Below are positions 8,692-16,553 of a DNA stretch of 64,000 nt, piece after piece. The stretch is from Streptomyces sp. CG1 (lineage in GTDB: Bacteria; Actinomycetota; Actinomycetes; Streptomycetales; Streptomycetaceae). Position numbers and translations under genes: made by a program. Each line of letters starts with the position of its first letter. The stretch's first letter is position 1. Location of the stretch: NCBI RefSeq assembly GCF_041080625.1, contig NZ_CP163518.1, positions 8,487,501-8,551,500 of the forward strand, read 5' to 3'. The notes beneath the pieces were generated by a model that was not told where the DNA came from, did not search any database, and saw nothing but the letters and a program-made list of their open reading frames with translations.

Positions 8692-9678
8692 ATGATCGAT
8701 GTGCCGATTTCAGCGCTGGAAGTCGCGGTGGTCGAATCAGGGACCCGTGGCGTGGAGACCCTGCGTGACACCGCCACCTTCGCTCGCAGGCTCGAACTAC
8801 TGGGGTATCACCGGATCTGGTACGCCGAGCACCACCATTCGCCCGCGATCGGCGCGTTCCCACCCGTGGTGCTGATCGCTCATGCGGCGGCCTCGACCTC
8901 AGCCATCCGGCTCGGGTCGGGCGGAGTGCTGGCGCCCAACCATGCGCCCATCACACTGGCGGAGCAGTTCGGAACACTGGCCGCGTTGCACCCGGACCGC
9001 ATCGACCTGGGTATCGGCCGCGGCCCTGGCACATTCGACGAGGCCACCGCGCGGGAATTGCGCCGCGGAGCCGGACCGGCGACGGACGCGCAGTACCACG
9101 ACGACGTCGCTGCGATCCTGTCCTTTCTGGTCGACGAAGTGGCACTCGGCCCGCTGCCGGAGCCATGGCTGCTGTGCTCCAGCACCGCAGGTGCCGCCCT
9201 CGCAGCGCGACTCGGCCTGCCGATCGCCGTCGCACACCACATCCGGCCCGACAACACCTTCACGGTGCTGGAGCGCTACCGTGCGGCGTTCATCCCGTCC
9301 CGCTGGTGCGAACAGCCCCGGGTTGTGGTGTGCGTGGAGGCGATATGCGCTGAGACGGAGCAGGAAGCGGCGTGGCGAGCCGGGCCCATGGACGTCGTCA
9401 AGGCCGGACTGCTCAAAGGTCTGAGCGAGATTCCCTTCCCCACGCCCGCGGAGGCCGCCGCCCATCCCTTCACGGCGGAGGAACGGCAGGCGCTTGCCGG
9501 TTTCCGCGCACAGCAGGCGTGCGGGACGCCCGAGGCCGTCGTACGCCGGCTCGCGCAACTGGCCGCCGATACCGGAGCAGACGAACTCATGCTGACCACA
9601 CCTGTCTACGACCTCGACGCCCGCGTGCGCTCCTACGACCTCATCAAGAAGCACTGCGTGGCCACGAAAGCACCGTGA
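8692..9678 (+). CDS. Luciferase-like flavin monooxygenase (MsnO8-type)
   Basis: The ATG at 8692 gives a 328-residue protein beginning MIDVPISALEVAVVESG, the typical first strand of the MsnO8 subgroup of luciferase-like monooxygenases. The family TIM barrel features follow: RIWYAEHHHSP, IRLGSGGVLAPNHAPITLAEQF and RIDLGIGRGPG, the last being the FMN-binding loop. Members use reduced FMN and oxygen to oxidise small molecules; the substrate is unknown. It stands between two IS110-like remnants, so this gene and the cupin may have been acquired in a mobile-element-rich patch. Confidence 0.87.
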   Translation: MIDVPISALEVAVVESGTRGVETLRDTATFARRLELLGYHRIWYAEHHHSPAIGAFPPVVLIAHAAASTSAIRLGSGGVLAPNHAPITLAEQFGTLAALHPDRIDLGIGRGPGTFDEATARELRRGAGPATDAQYHDDVAAILSFLVDEVALGPLPEPWLLCSSTAGAALAARLGLPIAVAHHIRPDNTFTVLERYRAAFIPSRWCEQPRVVVCVEAICAETEQEAAWRAGPMDVVKAGLLKGLSEIPFPTPAEAAAHPFTAEERQALAGFRAQQACGTPEAVVRRLAQLAADTGADELMLTTPVYDLDARVRSYDLIKKHCVATKAP

Positions 9679-9704
9679 CAACCGCGCCGCACCGAACCGT
9701 CCCT

Positions 9705-9848
9705 CCTGACCCGCACGCCCAGGGCCACTACGCGCGCCGCGTCAAGGAGGGCAAGACTAGACGCGAGATCGTCCGACACCTCGAACGCTGTGCGGCCCGG
9801 AAGGTCTTCCACCTGGTCAGACAGCTGCAGTCAGGACCCCGCTCATAG
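9705..9848 (+). pseudogene. C-terminal remnant of an IS110-like transposase
   Basis: The plus-strand frame reads HYARRVKEGKTRREIVRHLE and then CAARKVFHLVRQLQ before a stop. This matches the conserved C-terminal tail of actinomycete IS110-family transposases (YxxRxxAEGKTRREAIRCLKRYxAREVYRLL). There is no start codon with a ribosome site and no preceding transposase body in frame. It is a dead fragment between the monooxygenase and the pcaDC fusion gene. Confidence 0.55.
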
Positions 9849-9880
9849 GCGCTGTCGTGACAGATGAGAGGGTCGGACGG

Positions 9881-11170
9881 GTGAGCGAGACACCACCGAA
9901 CACCCTGCAGTACCGCTTTGACGGGCCAGAAGAGGCCCCCGTCCTGATCCTGGGTCCCTCACTGGGTACCACATGGCACATGTGGGACCGCCAGGTCCCG
10001 GAGCTGACCAAACACTGGCGGGTCTTCCGGTTCGACCTGCCCGGCCACGGCGGCGCCCCGGCGCACCCGGCCGGTTCCGTCGCCGAGCTGACCACCCGGC
10101 TGCTGGCCACGCTGGACTCGCTCGGCGTGCAGCGGTTCGGCTATGCGGGCTGCGCGCTGGGCGGTGCGATCGGCATCGAGCTGGCCCTGCGTCACCCCGA
10201 GCGGCTCGCCTCGCTGGCGCTGGTCGCCACCTCGCCCCGGTTCGGGACCGCCGACGAGTTCCGGCAGCGCGGAGTGATCGTCCGCACCAACGGCCTCGAC
10301 CCGATCGCCCGGACCGCGCCGGAGCGCTGGTTCACCGGAGGGTTCGCCGCGGCCCAGCCGGCGATCACCGAGTGGGCGGTGCAGATGGTCCGCACCACCG
10401 ACCCGGGCTGCTACATCGCCGCCTGTGAGGCGCTCGCCGCCTTCGACGTACGGCCCGAGCTGAGCCGGGTCGGTGTGCCGACGCTCGTGCTCGTCGGCTC
10501 CGACGACCAGGTCACCGGGCCCGCCGAGGCCCGCACCCTGGTCGCGGGCATACCGGACGCGCGGCTCGCGGTCGTCCCCGGCGCCTCCCACCTGGTCCCG
10601 GTCGAGCAGCCCGCGGCCGTCACCGACCTGCTGGTGCACCACTTCTCCACCGCCTGGCAGCAGCCCTACGACACCGGCCAGACGGCCCTGCCGCCGGCGT
10701 CGGTCCTGCCGGTCCCCGCGGTGGCGCCGCCGCCCGCGCCGATCGCCGAGATAGCACCGGCCGCCGTACCGGCACAGCCGGCCGTGCGACCCGACCGGTA
10801 CGAGACCGGGCTCAAGATCCGCCGGGAGGTGCTGGGCGACGCGTACGTGGACGGGGAGCTGGCGCAGGCCGACGGGTTCTCCGGGGACTTCCAGGAGTTC
10901 CTCACGCGCTACGCCTGGGGCGACGTCTGGGACCGGCCGGGTCTGGACCGCCGTACCCGCAGCTGCATCACGCTGACCGCGCTGGTCGCGGGCGGTCATC
11001 TGGACGAGCTGGCCCTGCACACCCGGGCCGCCCTGCGCAACGGGCTCACCCCGGACGAGATCAAGGAAGTACTGCTGCAGGCGGCCGTGTACTGCGGGGT
11101 ACCGGCCGCACGCAGCGCGTTCCGGGTGGCCCGGCAGGTCATCCAGGAGGAGACCACGCCCACCGAGTGA
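9881..11170 (+). CDS. pcaL: 3-oxoadipate enol-lactonase / 4-carboxymuconolactone decarboxylase fusion
   Basis: The product (429 residues from the GTG at 9881; an earlier GTG at 9857 is possible) fuses an alpha/beta-hydrolase domain (about 1-260, PcaD-like) through an Ala/Pro linker to a CMD domain (about 300-425, PcaC-like, with RTRSCITLTALVAGGHLDEL). These catalyse consecutive steps of the protocatechuate branch of the beta-ketoadipate pathway. The triad Asp (GSDDQ) and His (GASHL) are present, but the nucleophile elbow reads Gly-Cys-Ala-Leu-Gly, with Ala92 where serine is expected. No other pca genes adjoin it. The fold assignment is firm; enol-lactonase activity is uncertain because of the missing serine. 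Confidence 0.88.
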   Translation: MSETPPNTLQYRFDGPEEAPVLILGPSLGTTWHMWDRQVPELTKHWRVFRFDLPGHGGAPAHPAGSVAELTTRLLATLDSLGVQRFGYAGCALGGAIGIELALRHPERLASLALVATSPRFGTADEFRQRGVIVRTNGLDPIARTAPERWFTGGFAAAQPAITEWAVQMVRTTDPGCYIAACEALAAFDVRPELSRVGVPTLVLVGSDDQVTGPAEARTLVAGIPDARLAVVPGASHLVPVEQPAAVTDLLVHHFSTAWQQPYDTGQTALPPASVLPVPAVAPPPAPIAEIAPAAVPAQPAVRPDRYETGLKIRREVLGDAYVDGELAQADGFSGDFQEFLTRYAWGDVWDRPGLDRRTRSCITLTALVAGGHLDELALHTRAALRNGLTPDEIKEVLLQAAVYCGVPAARSAFRVARQVIQEETTPTE

Positions 11171-11205
11171 GCGGCGCGCCGCCGCGCGCGGCAGGATGGT
11201 GTGAC

Positions 11206-11841
11206 ATGAAGCTCACGAAGATGTCCCACGCCTGCGTCCGCCTCGAGAAGGACGGGCAGACCCTCGTCATCGACCCAGGAGGGTTCAGCGAGGAGGACGC
11301 CGCGCTCGGCGCGGACGCCATCCTGATCACGCACGAGCACCCGGACCACTTCGACGAGTTCCGGCTCCGGGCCGCCATGGAGAACAACCCGATGGCCCGG
11401 ATCTGGACGCTGACGTCCGTCGCCGACCGGATCACGGCGGCCTTCCCGGGCCGGGTGCACACCGTCGGCCACGGTGACACCTTCACCGCGGCCGGCTTCG
11501 ACGTGCAGGTCCACGGCGAGCTGCACGCGGTGATCCACCCGGACATCCCGCGCATCACCAACGTCGGCTATCTGATCGACGGCGGCCGGGTCTTCCACCC
11601 CGGCGACGCCCTTACCGTCCCCGACCGGCCGGTGGAGACGCTGATGCTGCCGGTGATGGCCCCGTGGAACAAGATCTCCGAGGTCATCGACTACGTCCGG
11701 GAGGTGAAGCCACAGCGCGCCTACGACGTCCACGACGCCCTGCTCACCGACCTCGCCCGCCCGATCTACGACCGCCAGATCGGCGCCCTCGGCGGCACGG
11801 ACCACCAGAGGCTGACCCCGGGGGCCTCCGCCGAGGTGTGA
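11206..11841 (+). CDS. Metallo-beta-lactamase-fold hydrolase (UlaG-like)
   Basis: The ATG at 11206 gives 211 residues starting MKLTKMSHACVRLEKDGQTL, characteristic of the compact UlaG/YtnP-like branch of the MBL superfamily. The metal signature HEHPDHFD is visible at about residues 44-51, a further His lies in VHGELHAVIH, and Asp in HPGDAL. The family hydrolyses esters, lactones or phosphodiesters; the substrate is unknown. The gene begins 35 bases after the pcaL stop and could be read through from it. A single-copy gene of this kind commonly precedes exonuclease III in Streptomyces, as here. Confidence 0.8.
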   Translation: MKLTKMSHACVRLEKDGQTLVIDPGGFSEEDAALGADAILITHEHPDHFDEFRLRAAMENNPMARIWTLTSVADRITAAFPGRVHTVGHGDTFTAAGFDVQVHGELHAVIHPDIPRITNVGYLIDGGRVFHPGDALTVPDRPVETLMLPVMAPWNKISEVIDYVREVKPQRAYDVHDALLTDLARPIYDRQIGALGGTDHQRLTPGASAEV

Positions 11842-11933
11842 GCCCGGGGGCTGCCGCCGTACTCCGGGCCGGGACGGGCCGCCGTAGTCCGGACCGGGAC
11901 CGGTTGTCACACCCTCCGGGTAGGTTGTGAGGC

Positions 11934-12713
11934 ATGCGCATCGCTACCTGGAACGTGAACTCGATCACCGCCCGCCTTCCCAGACTGCTGGCCTGGCTGG
12001 AGAGCAGCGGCACCGATGTGCTCTGCCTGCAGGAGGCCAAGGTCGCCGAGGACCAGTTCCCGTTCGACCAGCTGCGCGAGCTGGGATACGAGGCGGCGGT
12101 CCACGCGACCGGCCGGTGGAACGGCGTGGCGGTGCTCTCCCGGGTCGGCATCGAGGACGTCGTCAAGGGCCTGCCCGGCGACCCTGGTTTCGACGGCGTG
12201 ACCGAGCCGCGCGCCCTCTCGGCGACCTGCGGCCCGGTCCGCGTCTGGTCGGTGTACGTGCCGAACGGCCGCGAGGTGGAGCACCCGCACTACGCGTACA
12301 AGCTCCAGTGGTTCGAGGCCCTGAAGGCGGCCGTGGCCGGTGACGCCTCCGGCAGCCGCCCGTTCGCCGTGATGGGCGACTACAACGTGGCGCCGACGGA
12401 CGACGACGTCTACGACGTGGCCGCCTTCGAGGGCTCCACCCATGTCACCCCCGCCGAGCGCGCCGCGCTGGCCTCTCTTCGCGAGGCCGGCCTGGACGAT
12501 GTGGTGCCCCGCCCCCTGAAGTACGACCACCCGTTCACCTACTGGGACTACCGCCAGCTCTGCTTCCCGAAGAACCGCGGCATGCGCATCGACCTGGTGT
12601 ACGGCAACGAACCGTTCGCCAAGGCCGTCAAGGACGCCTACGTCGACCGCGAGGAGCGCAAGGGCAAGGGTGCCTCCGATCACGCTCCGGTGGTGGTCGA
12701 CCTCGACGTCTGA
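11934..12713 (+). CDS. xth: Exodeoxyribonuclease III / AP endonuclease
   Basis: The 259-residue product matches the full length of the XthA family. All endonuclease/exonuclease/phosphatase-fold motifs are visible: MRIATWNVNS at the start, LCLQEAK (metal-binding Glu), the MGDYNVAP strand (canonically GDxN), TYWDYR, RIDLVYG and the terminal ASDHAPVVVDL with the catalytic Asp-His pair. It cleaves abasic sites and trims 3' ends during base-excision repair. It is followed after 15 bases by the small unknown gene at 12729. Confidence 0.93.
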   Translation: MRIATWNVNSITARLPRLLAWLESSGTDVLCLQEAKVAEDQFPFDQLRELGYEAAVHATGRWNGVAVLSRVGIEDVVKGLPGDPGFDGVTEPRALSATCGPVRVWSVYVPNGREVEHPHYAYKLQWFEALKAAVAGDASGSRPFAVMGDYNVAPTDDDVYDVAAFEGSTHVTPAERAALASLREAGLDDVVPRPLKYDHPFTYWDYRQLCFPKNRGMRIDLVYGNEPFAKAVKDAYVDREERKGKGASDHAPVVVDLDV

Positions 12714-12728
12714 TGCCACGCTGGGTCC

Positions 12729-13169
12729 ATGAACCTTCCGTTCCTGGGCCACCGGCACAAGAAGAACGGCGACGACGGGGATGCCCCCGAGGCGGGGGAG
12801 CTCCCCTCCGACCCCGAGGGCGTCGCCGCGCTGCTCTCCGAGTGCGAACTGCTCCGCTCGCAGGCGGCCCAGGAGGGCGTCCGCCTCGATGACACCCCGG
12901 CCTCCCTGGAGGCCCTGGACCAGCTCGTGCCGCGCTGGCGCGACGACGCCGAGACCCTGCCCTGGCTGGGCAACGACGCGGGGCTGTATCTGGGCACGGT
13001 CGTGGTGCGCACGGTGCCCGGCGCGACCTGGCGGATCCGCCCCGGCGGAGAGCCCGTCGTACGACTGGCCTCCGGCCGTGAGATGGAGGTCGCGGGCGCC
13101 GGGCGGGACTGGGCCGCAAGCGGCGTCCCCGAGCTGTCCCAGCTGTACGCGGAGATCGCCGAGCACTGA
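12729..13169 (+). CDS. Small conserved hypothetical protein (possibly DUF6278)
   Basis: This 146-residue acidic protein has no signal peptide or membrane segment. After a charged N-terminus (HRHKKNGDDGD) comes a helical part and then a beta-rich part with WRIRPGGEPVVRLASGREMEV. A gene of this size following xth is common in Streptomyces, and I believe it corresponds to a domain of unknown function, but I cannot confirm the number. The 15-base gap from xth suggests one transcript. The 136 bases after it carry the promoter of the glutamate transporter operon. Confidence 0.75.
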   Translation: MNLPFLGHRHKKNGDDGDAPEAGELPSDPEGVAALLSECELLRSQAAQEGVRLDDTPASLEALDQLVPRWRDDAETLPWLGNDAGLYLGTVVVRTVPGATWRIRPGGEPVVRLASGREMEVAGAGRDWAASGVPELSQLYAEIAEH

Positions 13170-13305
13170 GCCGCCCCCCTGTGCCCGCCCTCCGCTGGGC
13201 TTAAATACGGCTTATGCCCGAAAAGTGCGTGTCGTCCCTCAGCTCCGCAACCGTCTGGATAGTTTGCGGCAACCACGACACAGCTGAGAGTGAGTAGGGC
13301 TGCGT

Positions 13306-14049
13306 ATGGCCGTCGATCCGTTGATCGAGCTGCAGGGCGTCAACAAGTACTACGGAGAGCTGCACGTCCTCAGGGACATCGACCTCACCGTCGGCAAGGC
13401 GGAGGTGGTCGTGGTCATCGGCCCGTCGGGATCGGGCAAGTCCACCCTGTGCAGGACGATCAACCGGCTGGAGACCATCGAGTCCGGCACCATCACGCTA
13501 GACGGGCAGCCGCTGCCCGAGGAGGGAAGGGCCCTCGCCCGGCTGCGCGCCGAGGTCGGCATGGTCTTCCAGTCCTTCAACCTCTTCGCCCACAAGACGG
13601 TCCTGCAGAACGTCTCCCTGGCCCAGGTCAAGGTCCGAAGACGCAGGAAGGACGAGGCTGACCACCACTCCCGTGAACTCCTCGAACGGGTCGGCCTCCT
13701 CGCGCACGCGGGCAAGTACCCCGCCCAGCTCTCCGGCGGCCAGCAGCAGCGGGTGGCCATCGCCCGCGCCCTCGCCATGGAACCCAAGGCGATGCTCTTC
13801 GACGAGCCCACCTCCGCCCTCGACCCGGAGATGATCAATGAGGTGCTGGAGGTCATGAGGCAACTCGCCCTCGACGGCATGACCATGGTCGTCGTCACCC
13901 ATGAGATGGGCTTCGCCCGCGCCTCCGCCAACCGGGTCGTCTTCATGGCCGACGGCCGGATCGTCGAGGACCGCGCTCCGGAGGAGTTCTTCACCCACCC
14001 GCGCAGCGAGCGCGCCAAGGACTTCCTCTCCAAGATCCTCAAGCACTGA
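13306..14049 (+). CDS. gluA: Glutamate ABC transporter, ATP-binding protein
   Basis: The 247-residue product is a full ABC ATPase of the polar amino acid family: Walker [11 protein letters not shown]-loop VFQSFNLF, signature [15 protein letters not shown], Walker [12 protein letters not shown] and H-loop VVVTHEMGF. It energises uptake by the two permeases encoded at 14989 and 15630 with the lipoprotein at 14067. The four genes run in the order ATPase, binding protein, permease, permease, as in the GluABCD glutamate system of actinobacteria, with gaps of 17 bases or less, so they form one operon. Confidence 0.93.
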   Translation: MAVDPLIELQGVNKYYGELHVLRDIDLTVGKAEVVVVIGPSGSGKSTLCRTINRLETIESGTITLDGQPLPEEGRALARLRAEVGMVFQSFNLFAHKTVLQNVSLAQVKVRRRRKDEADHHSRELLERVGLLAHAGKYPAQLSGGQQQRVAIARALAMEPKAMLFDEPTSALDPEMINEVLEVMRQLALDGMTMVVVTHEMGFARASANRVVFMADGRIVEDRAPEEFFTHPRSERAKDFLSKILKH

Positions 14050-14066
14050 GCGGGGGAGTGCGACCC

Positions 14067-14978
14067 ATGTTCCGTACCACCCGTGTGCCCCTCGCCCTCT
14101 GCTCCCTCCTCGCGCTGCTCGCCGCCGCCTGCGGCAAGGAGGGCAGCCCGCCGAGCAAGGGCCCGGCGGCCGACCGGCTCCCGCACTACCAGGTGGCCCA
14201 GGGCTACGGCCTGTCCGCGTCCGACACCTGGGAGCGGGCCAAGAGGCGCGGCTACCTCGTCGTCGGTGCCAAGGAGGACCAGCCCTACCTCGGTGAGAAG
14301 GACCCGGCGACCGGCGCCTACTCCGGCTTCGACATCGAGATCGCCAGGATGATGTCCGCCTCCCTCGGCTTCCCGCCGCAGACGATCCGCTTCCGCACCA
14401 TCGCCTCCGCCAACCGCGAGACCGCGCTGCAGAACGGTCAGATCGACTACTACGTCGGCACCTATACCATCAACGCCAACCGCAAGAAGCTCGTCGGCTT
14501 CGCCGGCCCCTACTACCTGGCGGGCCAGTCCCTGCTGGTCCGCCAGGACGAGAAGGGCATCCGCGGCCCCGGGGACCTCGACGGCAAACGCGTCTGCTCG
14601 GCGGCCGGTTCGACGCCGTACCAGCGCATCACGACGGACTACCCGAAGGCGGTCCCGGTCGCCTACGACACCTACTCCGTCTGTGTCGACAACCTCCTCA
14701 CCTACCAGGTCGACGCGGTCACCACCGACGACGCCATCCTCATCGGCTACGCGGCCAAGGCCCCGGGCGAACTCAAGGTCGTCGGCAGGCCCTTCTCCAA
14801 GGAGCCGTACGGCATCGGCGTCCCGCACGCGGACAGCGCCCTGCGGTTCGCCCTCGACGACGCCTTGGAGGCCCGGGAGAAGAACGGCGACTGGAAGAAG
14901 GCATACGAGGCCACGCTCGGCCTGTCCGGCGTGCCCGCCCCGAATCCGCCCGCGATCGACCGCTATCCGGCGAGCTGA
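14067..14978 (+). CDS. gluB: Glutamate ABC transporter, substrate-binding lipoprotein
   Basis: The ATG at 14067 is preferred over the GTG at 14058 because GGGGGAG then sits 8 bases upstream. The 303-residue product has a lipoprotein signal ending LALLAAACGK, predicting lipidation of Cys and attachment outside the membrane. The mature part is a type 3 solute-binding protein (RGYLVVGAKEDQPYLG, SGFDIEIARMMSASLG and the GQIDYYVGTYTI strand). It captures glutamate or a related polar amino acid for the GluCD permeases. The specificity is inferred from the gene order. Confidence 0.9.
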   Translation: MFRTTRVPLALCSLLALLAAACGKEGSPPSKGPAADRLPHYQVAQGYGLSASDTWERAKRRGYLVVGAKEDQPYLGEKDPATGAYSGFDIEIARMMSASLGFPPQTIRFRTIASANRETALQNGQIDYYVGTYTINANRKKLVGFAGPYYLAGQSLLVRQDEKGIRGPGDLDGKRVCSAAGSTPYQRITTDYPKAVPVAYDTYSVCVDNLLTYQVDAVTTDDAILIGYAAKAPGELKVVGRPFSKEPYGIGVPHADSALRFALDDALEAREKNGDWKKAYEATLGLSGVPAPNPPAIDRYPAS

Positions 14979-14988
14979 CGAGGACGGC

Positions 14989-15633
14989 ATGAACGTACTG
15001 ACAGACAACTTCCCCACCTACTGGGAGGGTTTTCTCGGCACGGTCGAACTGACCGTCTATTCCTCCCTGTTGGCCCTCGTCCTGGGCTTCGTCATGGCGT
15101 CCTTCCGGGTCGCGCCCGTCGGCTCGCTGCGCGTCTTCGGCACGGCGTGGGTCACGGTGCTGCGCAACACCCCGCTCACCCTGCTCTTCTTCGCGGTGCT
15201 GCTCGGACTGCCGAGGTTCGGACTCGTGCTGCCCTTCAAGGTGTTCGCGGTCCTCGCCCTCGGCTGCTACACCTCCGCGTTCATCTGCGAGGCGCTGCGC
15301 TCCGGCATCAACACCGTGCCCCGGGGGCAGGGCGAGGCGGCCCGCAGTCTCGGCATGACCTTCGGCCAGACGCTCGGCCTGGTCGTGCTCCCGCAGGCCT
15401 TCCGCTCGGTGATCCCGCCGATCGGCTCCACTCTCATCGCGCTCGCCAAGAACTCCGCGATCGCGGGCGCGTTCAGCGTCACCGAACTGCTCGGCACCTA
15501 CAAGACCCTCAACGAACTCGGCTACAACATCGTCTGGATCTTCGTCTGGATCGCCCTCGGCTATCTGGTCATCACGCTCGCCATCAGCGCGCTGTTCCAT
15601 GTCCTGGAGCGATCCTGGGGAGTCGCCCGATGA
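14989..15633 (+). CDS. gluC: Glutamate ABC transporter permease 1
   Basis: The 214-residue product has about five membrane helices and the EAA loop RSLGMTFGQTLGLVVLPQA that contacts the ATPase. The N-terminus (MNVLTDNFPTYWEGFLGTVELT) is typical of HisM/HisQ-type amino acid permeases. The start at 14989 follows the gluB stop by 10 bases. Its stop overlaps the start of the next permease in an ATGA arrangement, so translation of the pair is coupled. Confidence 0.92.
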   Translation: MNVLTDNFPTYWEGFLGTVELTVYSSLLALVLGFVMASFRVAPVGSLRVFGTAWVTVLRNTPLTLLFFAVLLGLPRFGLVLPFKVFAVLALGCYTSAFICEALRSGINTVPRGQGEAARSLGMTFGQTLGLVVLPQAFRSVIPPIGSTLIALAKNSAIAGAFSVTELLGTYKTLNELGYNIVWIFVWIALGYLVITLAISALFHVLERSWGVAR

Positions 15634-16508
15634 CCGACGCCACCGCCCTCTACGACCTCCCCGGCCCCCGCACCCGGCAGCGGCACCGCCTCTACGGCGT
15701 CCTCGCCACCGCCGTCATCCTCGGCCTGATCGCCTGGATCCTGTATCTCCTCTTCGGCACGGAGCAGTTCACCTACACCAAGTGGATGCCCTTCGAGTAC
15801 AAGGGCATCCAGGAACTGCTGCTGCGCGGCCTCGGCAACACCCTCAAGGCCTTCGGGATCGCCGCCGCGCTCTCCCTCGCCCTGGGCGGACTGCTGGCCG
15901 TCGGCCGGCTGTCGGACCACCGGCCCGTGCGCGGGCCGGCCACGCTCGTCGTGGAGTTCTTCCGTGCCATGCCCGTGCTGGTGATGATCTTCTTCATCTT
16001 CGTGGCGCTGAAGGTCCAGCCACTGCCCGCGCTGGTCGCCGGACTCACCCTCTACAACGGCTCGGTGCTCGCCGAGGTCTTCCGCTCCGGGGTGAACGCC
16101 GTCGAACGCGGCCAGCGCGAGGCCGCGTTCGCGCTCGGTATGCGCAAGACGCAGGTCATGGCGCACGTCCTCGTCCCGCAGGCGGTACGCGCCATGCTGC
16201 CCGCCATCATCAGCCAGTTGGTGGTCGCCCTGAAGGACACCTCCCTCGGCTACCTCATCACCTACGAGGAGTTCCTCCATGCCGGGAAGCTCATCGCCTC
16301 CAACCTCGACTACGATTTGCCGTTCATCCCTGTGGTGATGGTGATCTCGCCGATCTACATCGGGATGTGCATGCTGCTCTCGTGGTTCGCCGGCTGGGTG
16401 TCCCGCCGTGAGCAGCGCAGCCCCAAGACCGAGGCCGTGGCGGTCGCCACGGCCGGGCCTGGGGCGCTGCTGCCGGGTGGAGAGCCGCCCATGGCCCCGA
16501 AACCCTAG
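15630..16508 (+). CDS. gluD: Glutamate ABC transporter permease 2
   Basis: This 292-residue permease starts in an ATGA overlap with gluC. It carries one extra N-terminal membrane helix (RHRLYGVLATAVILGLIAWI) compared with gluC, the usual HisM core and an EAA loop (FALGMRKTQVMAHVLVPQAV). It pairs with GluC to form the channel. Its C-terminal tail is hydrophilic and Pro/Ala-rich. The gene is convergent with the secreted hydrolase at 16554, with only 45 bases between them and no obvious hairpin. Confidence 0.92.
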   Translation: MTDATALYDLPGPRTRQRHRLYGVLATAVILGLIAWILYLLFGTEQFTYTKWMPFEYKGIQELLLRGLGNTLKAFGIAAALSLALGGLLAVGRLSDHRPVRGPATLVVEFFRAMPVLVMIFFIFVALKVQPLPALVAGLTLYNGSVLAEVFRSGVNAVERGQREAAFALGMRKTQVMAHVLVPQAVRAMLPAIISQLVVALKDTSLGYLITYEEFLHAGKLIASNLDYDLPFIPVVMVISPIYIGMCMLLSWFAGWVSRREQRSPKTEAVAVATAGPGALLPGGEPPMAPKP

Positions 16509-16553
16509 GGGGCGGCAGTTTTCGGGCCAGGCTCGTCCGGCGGCAGCCGGAGA

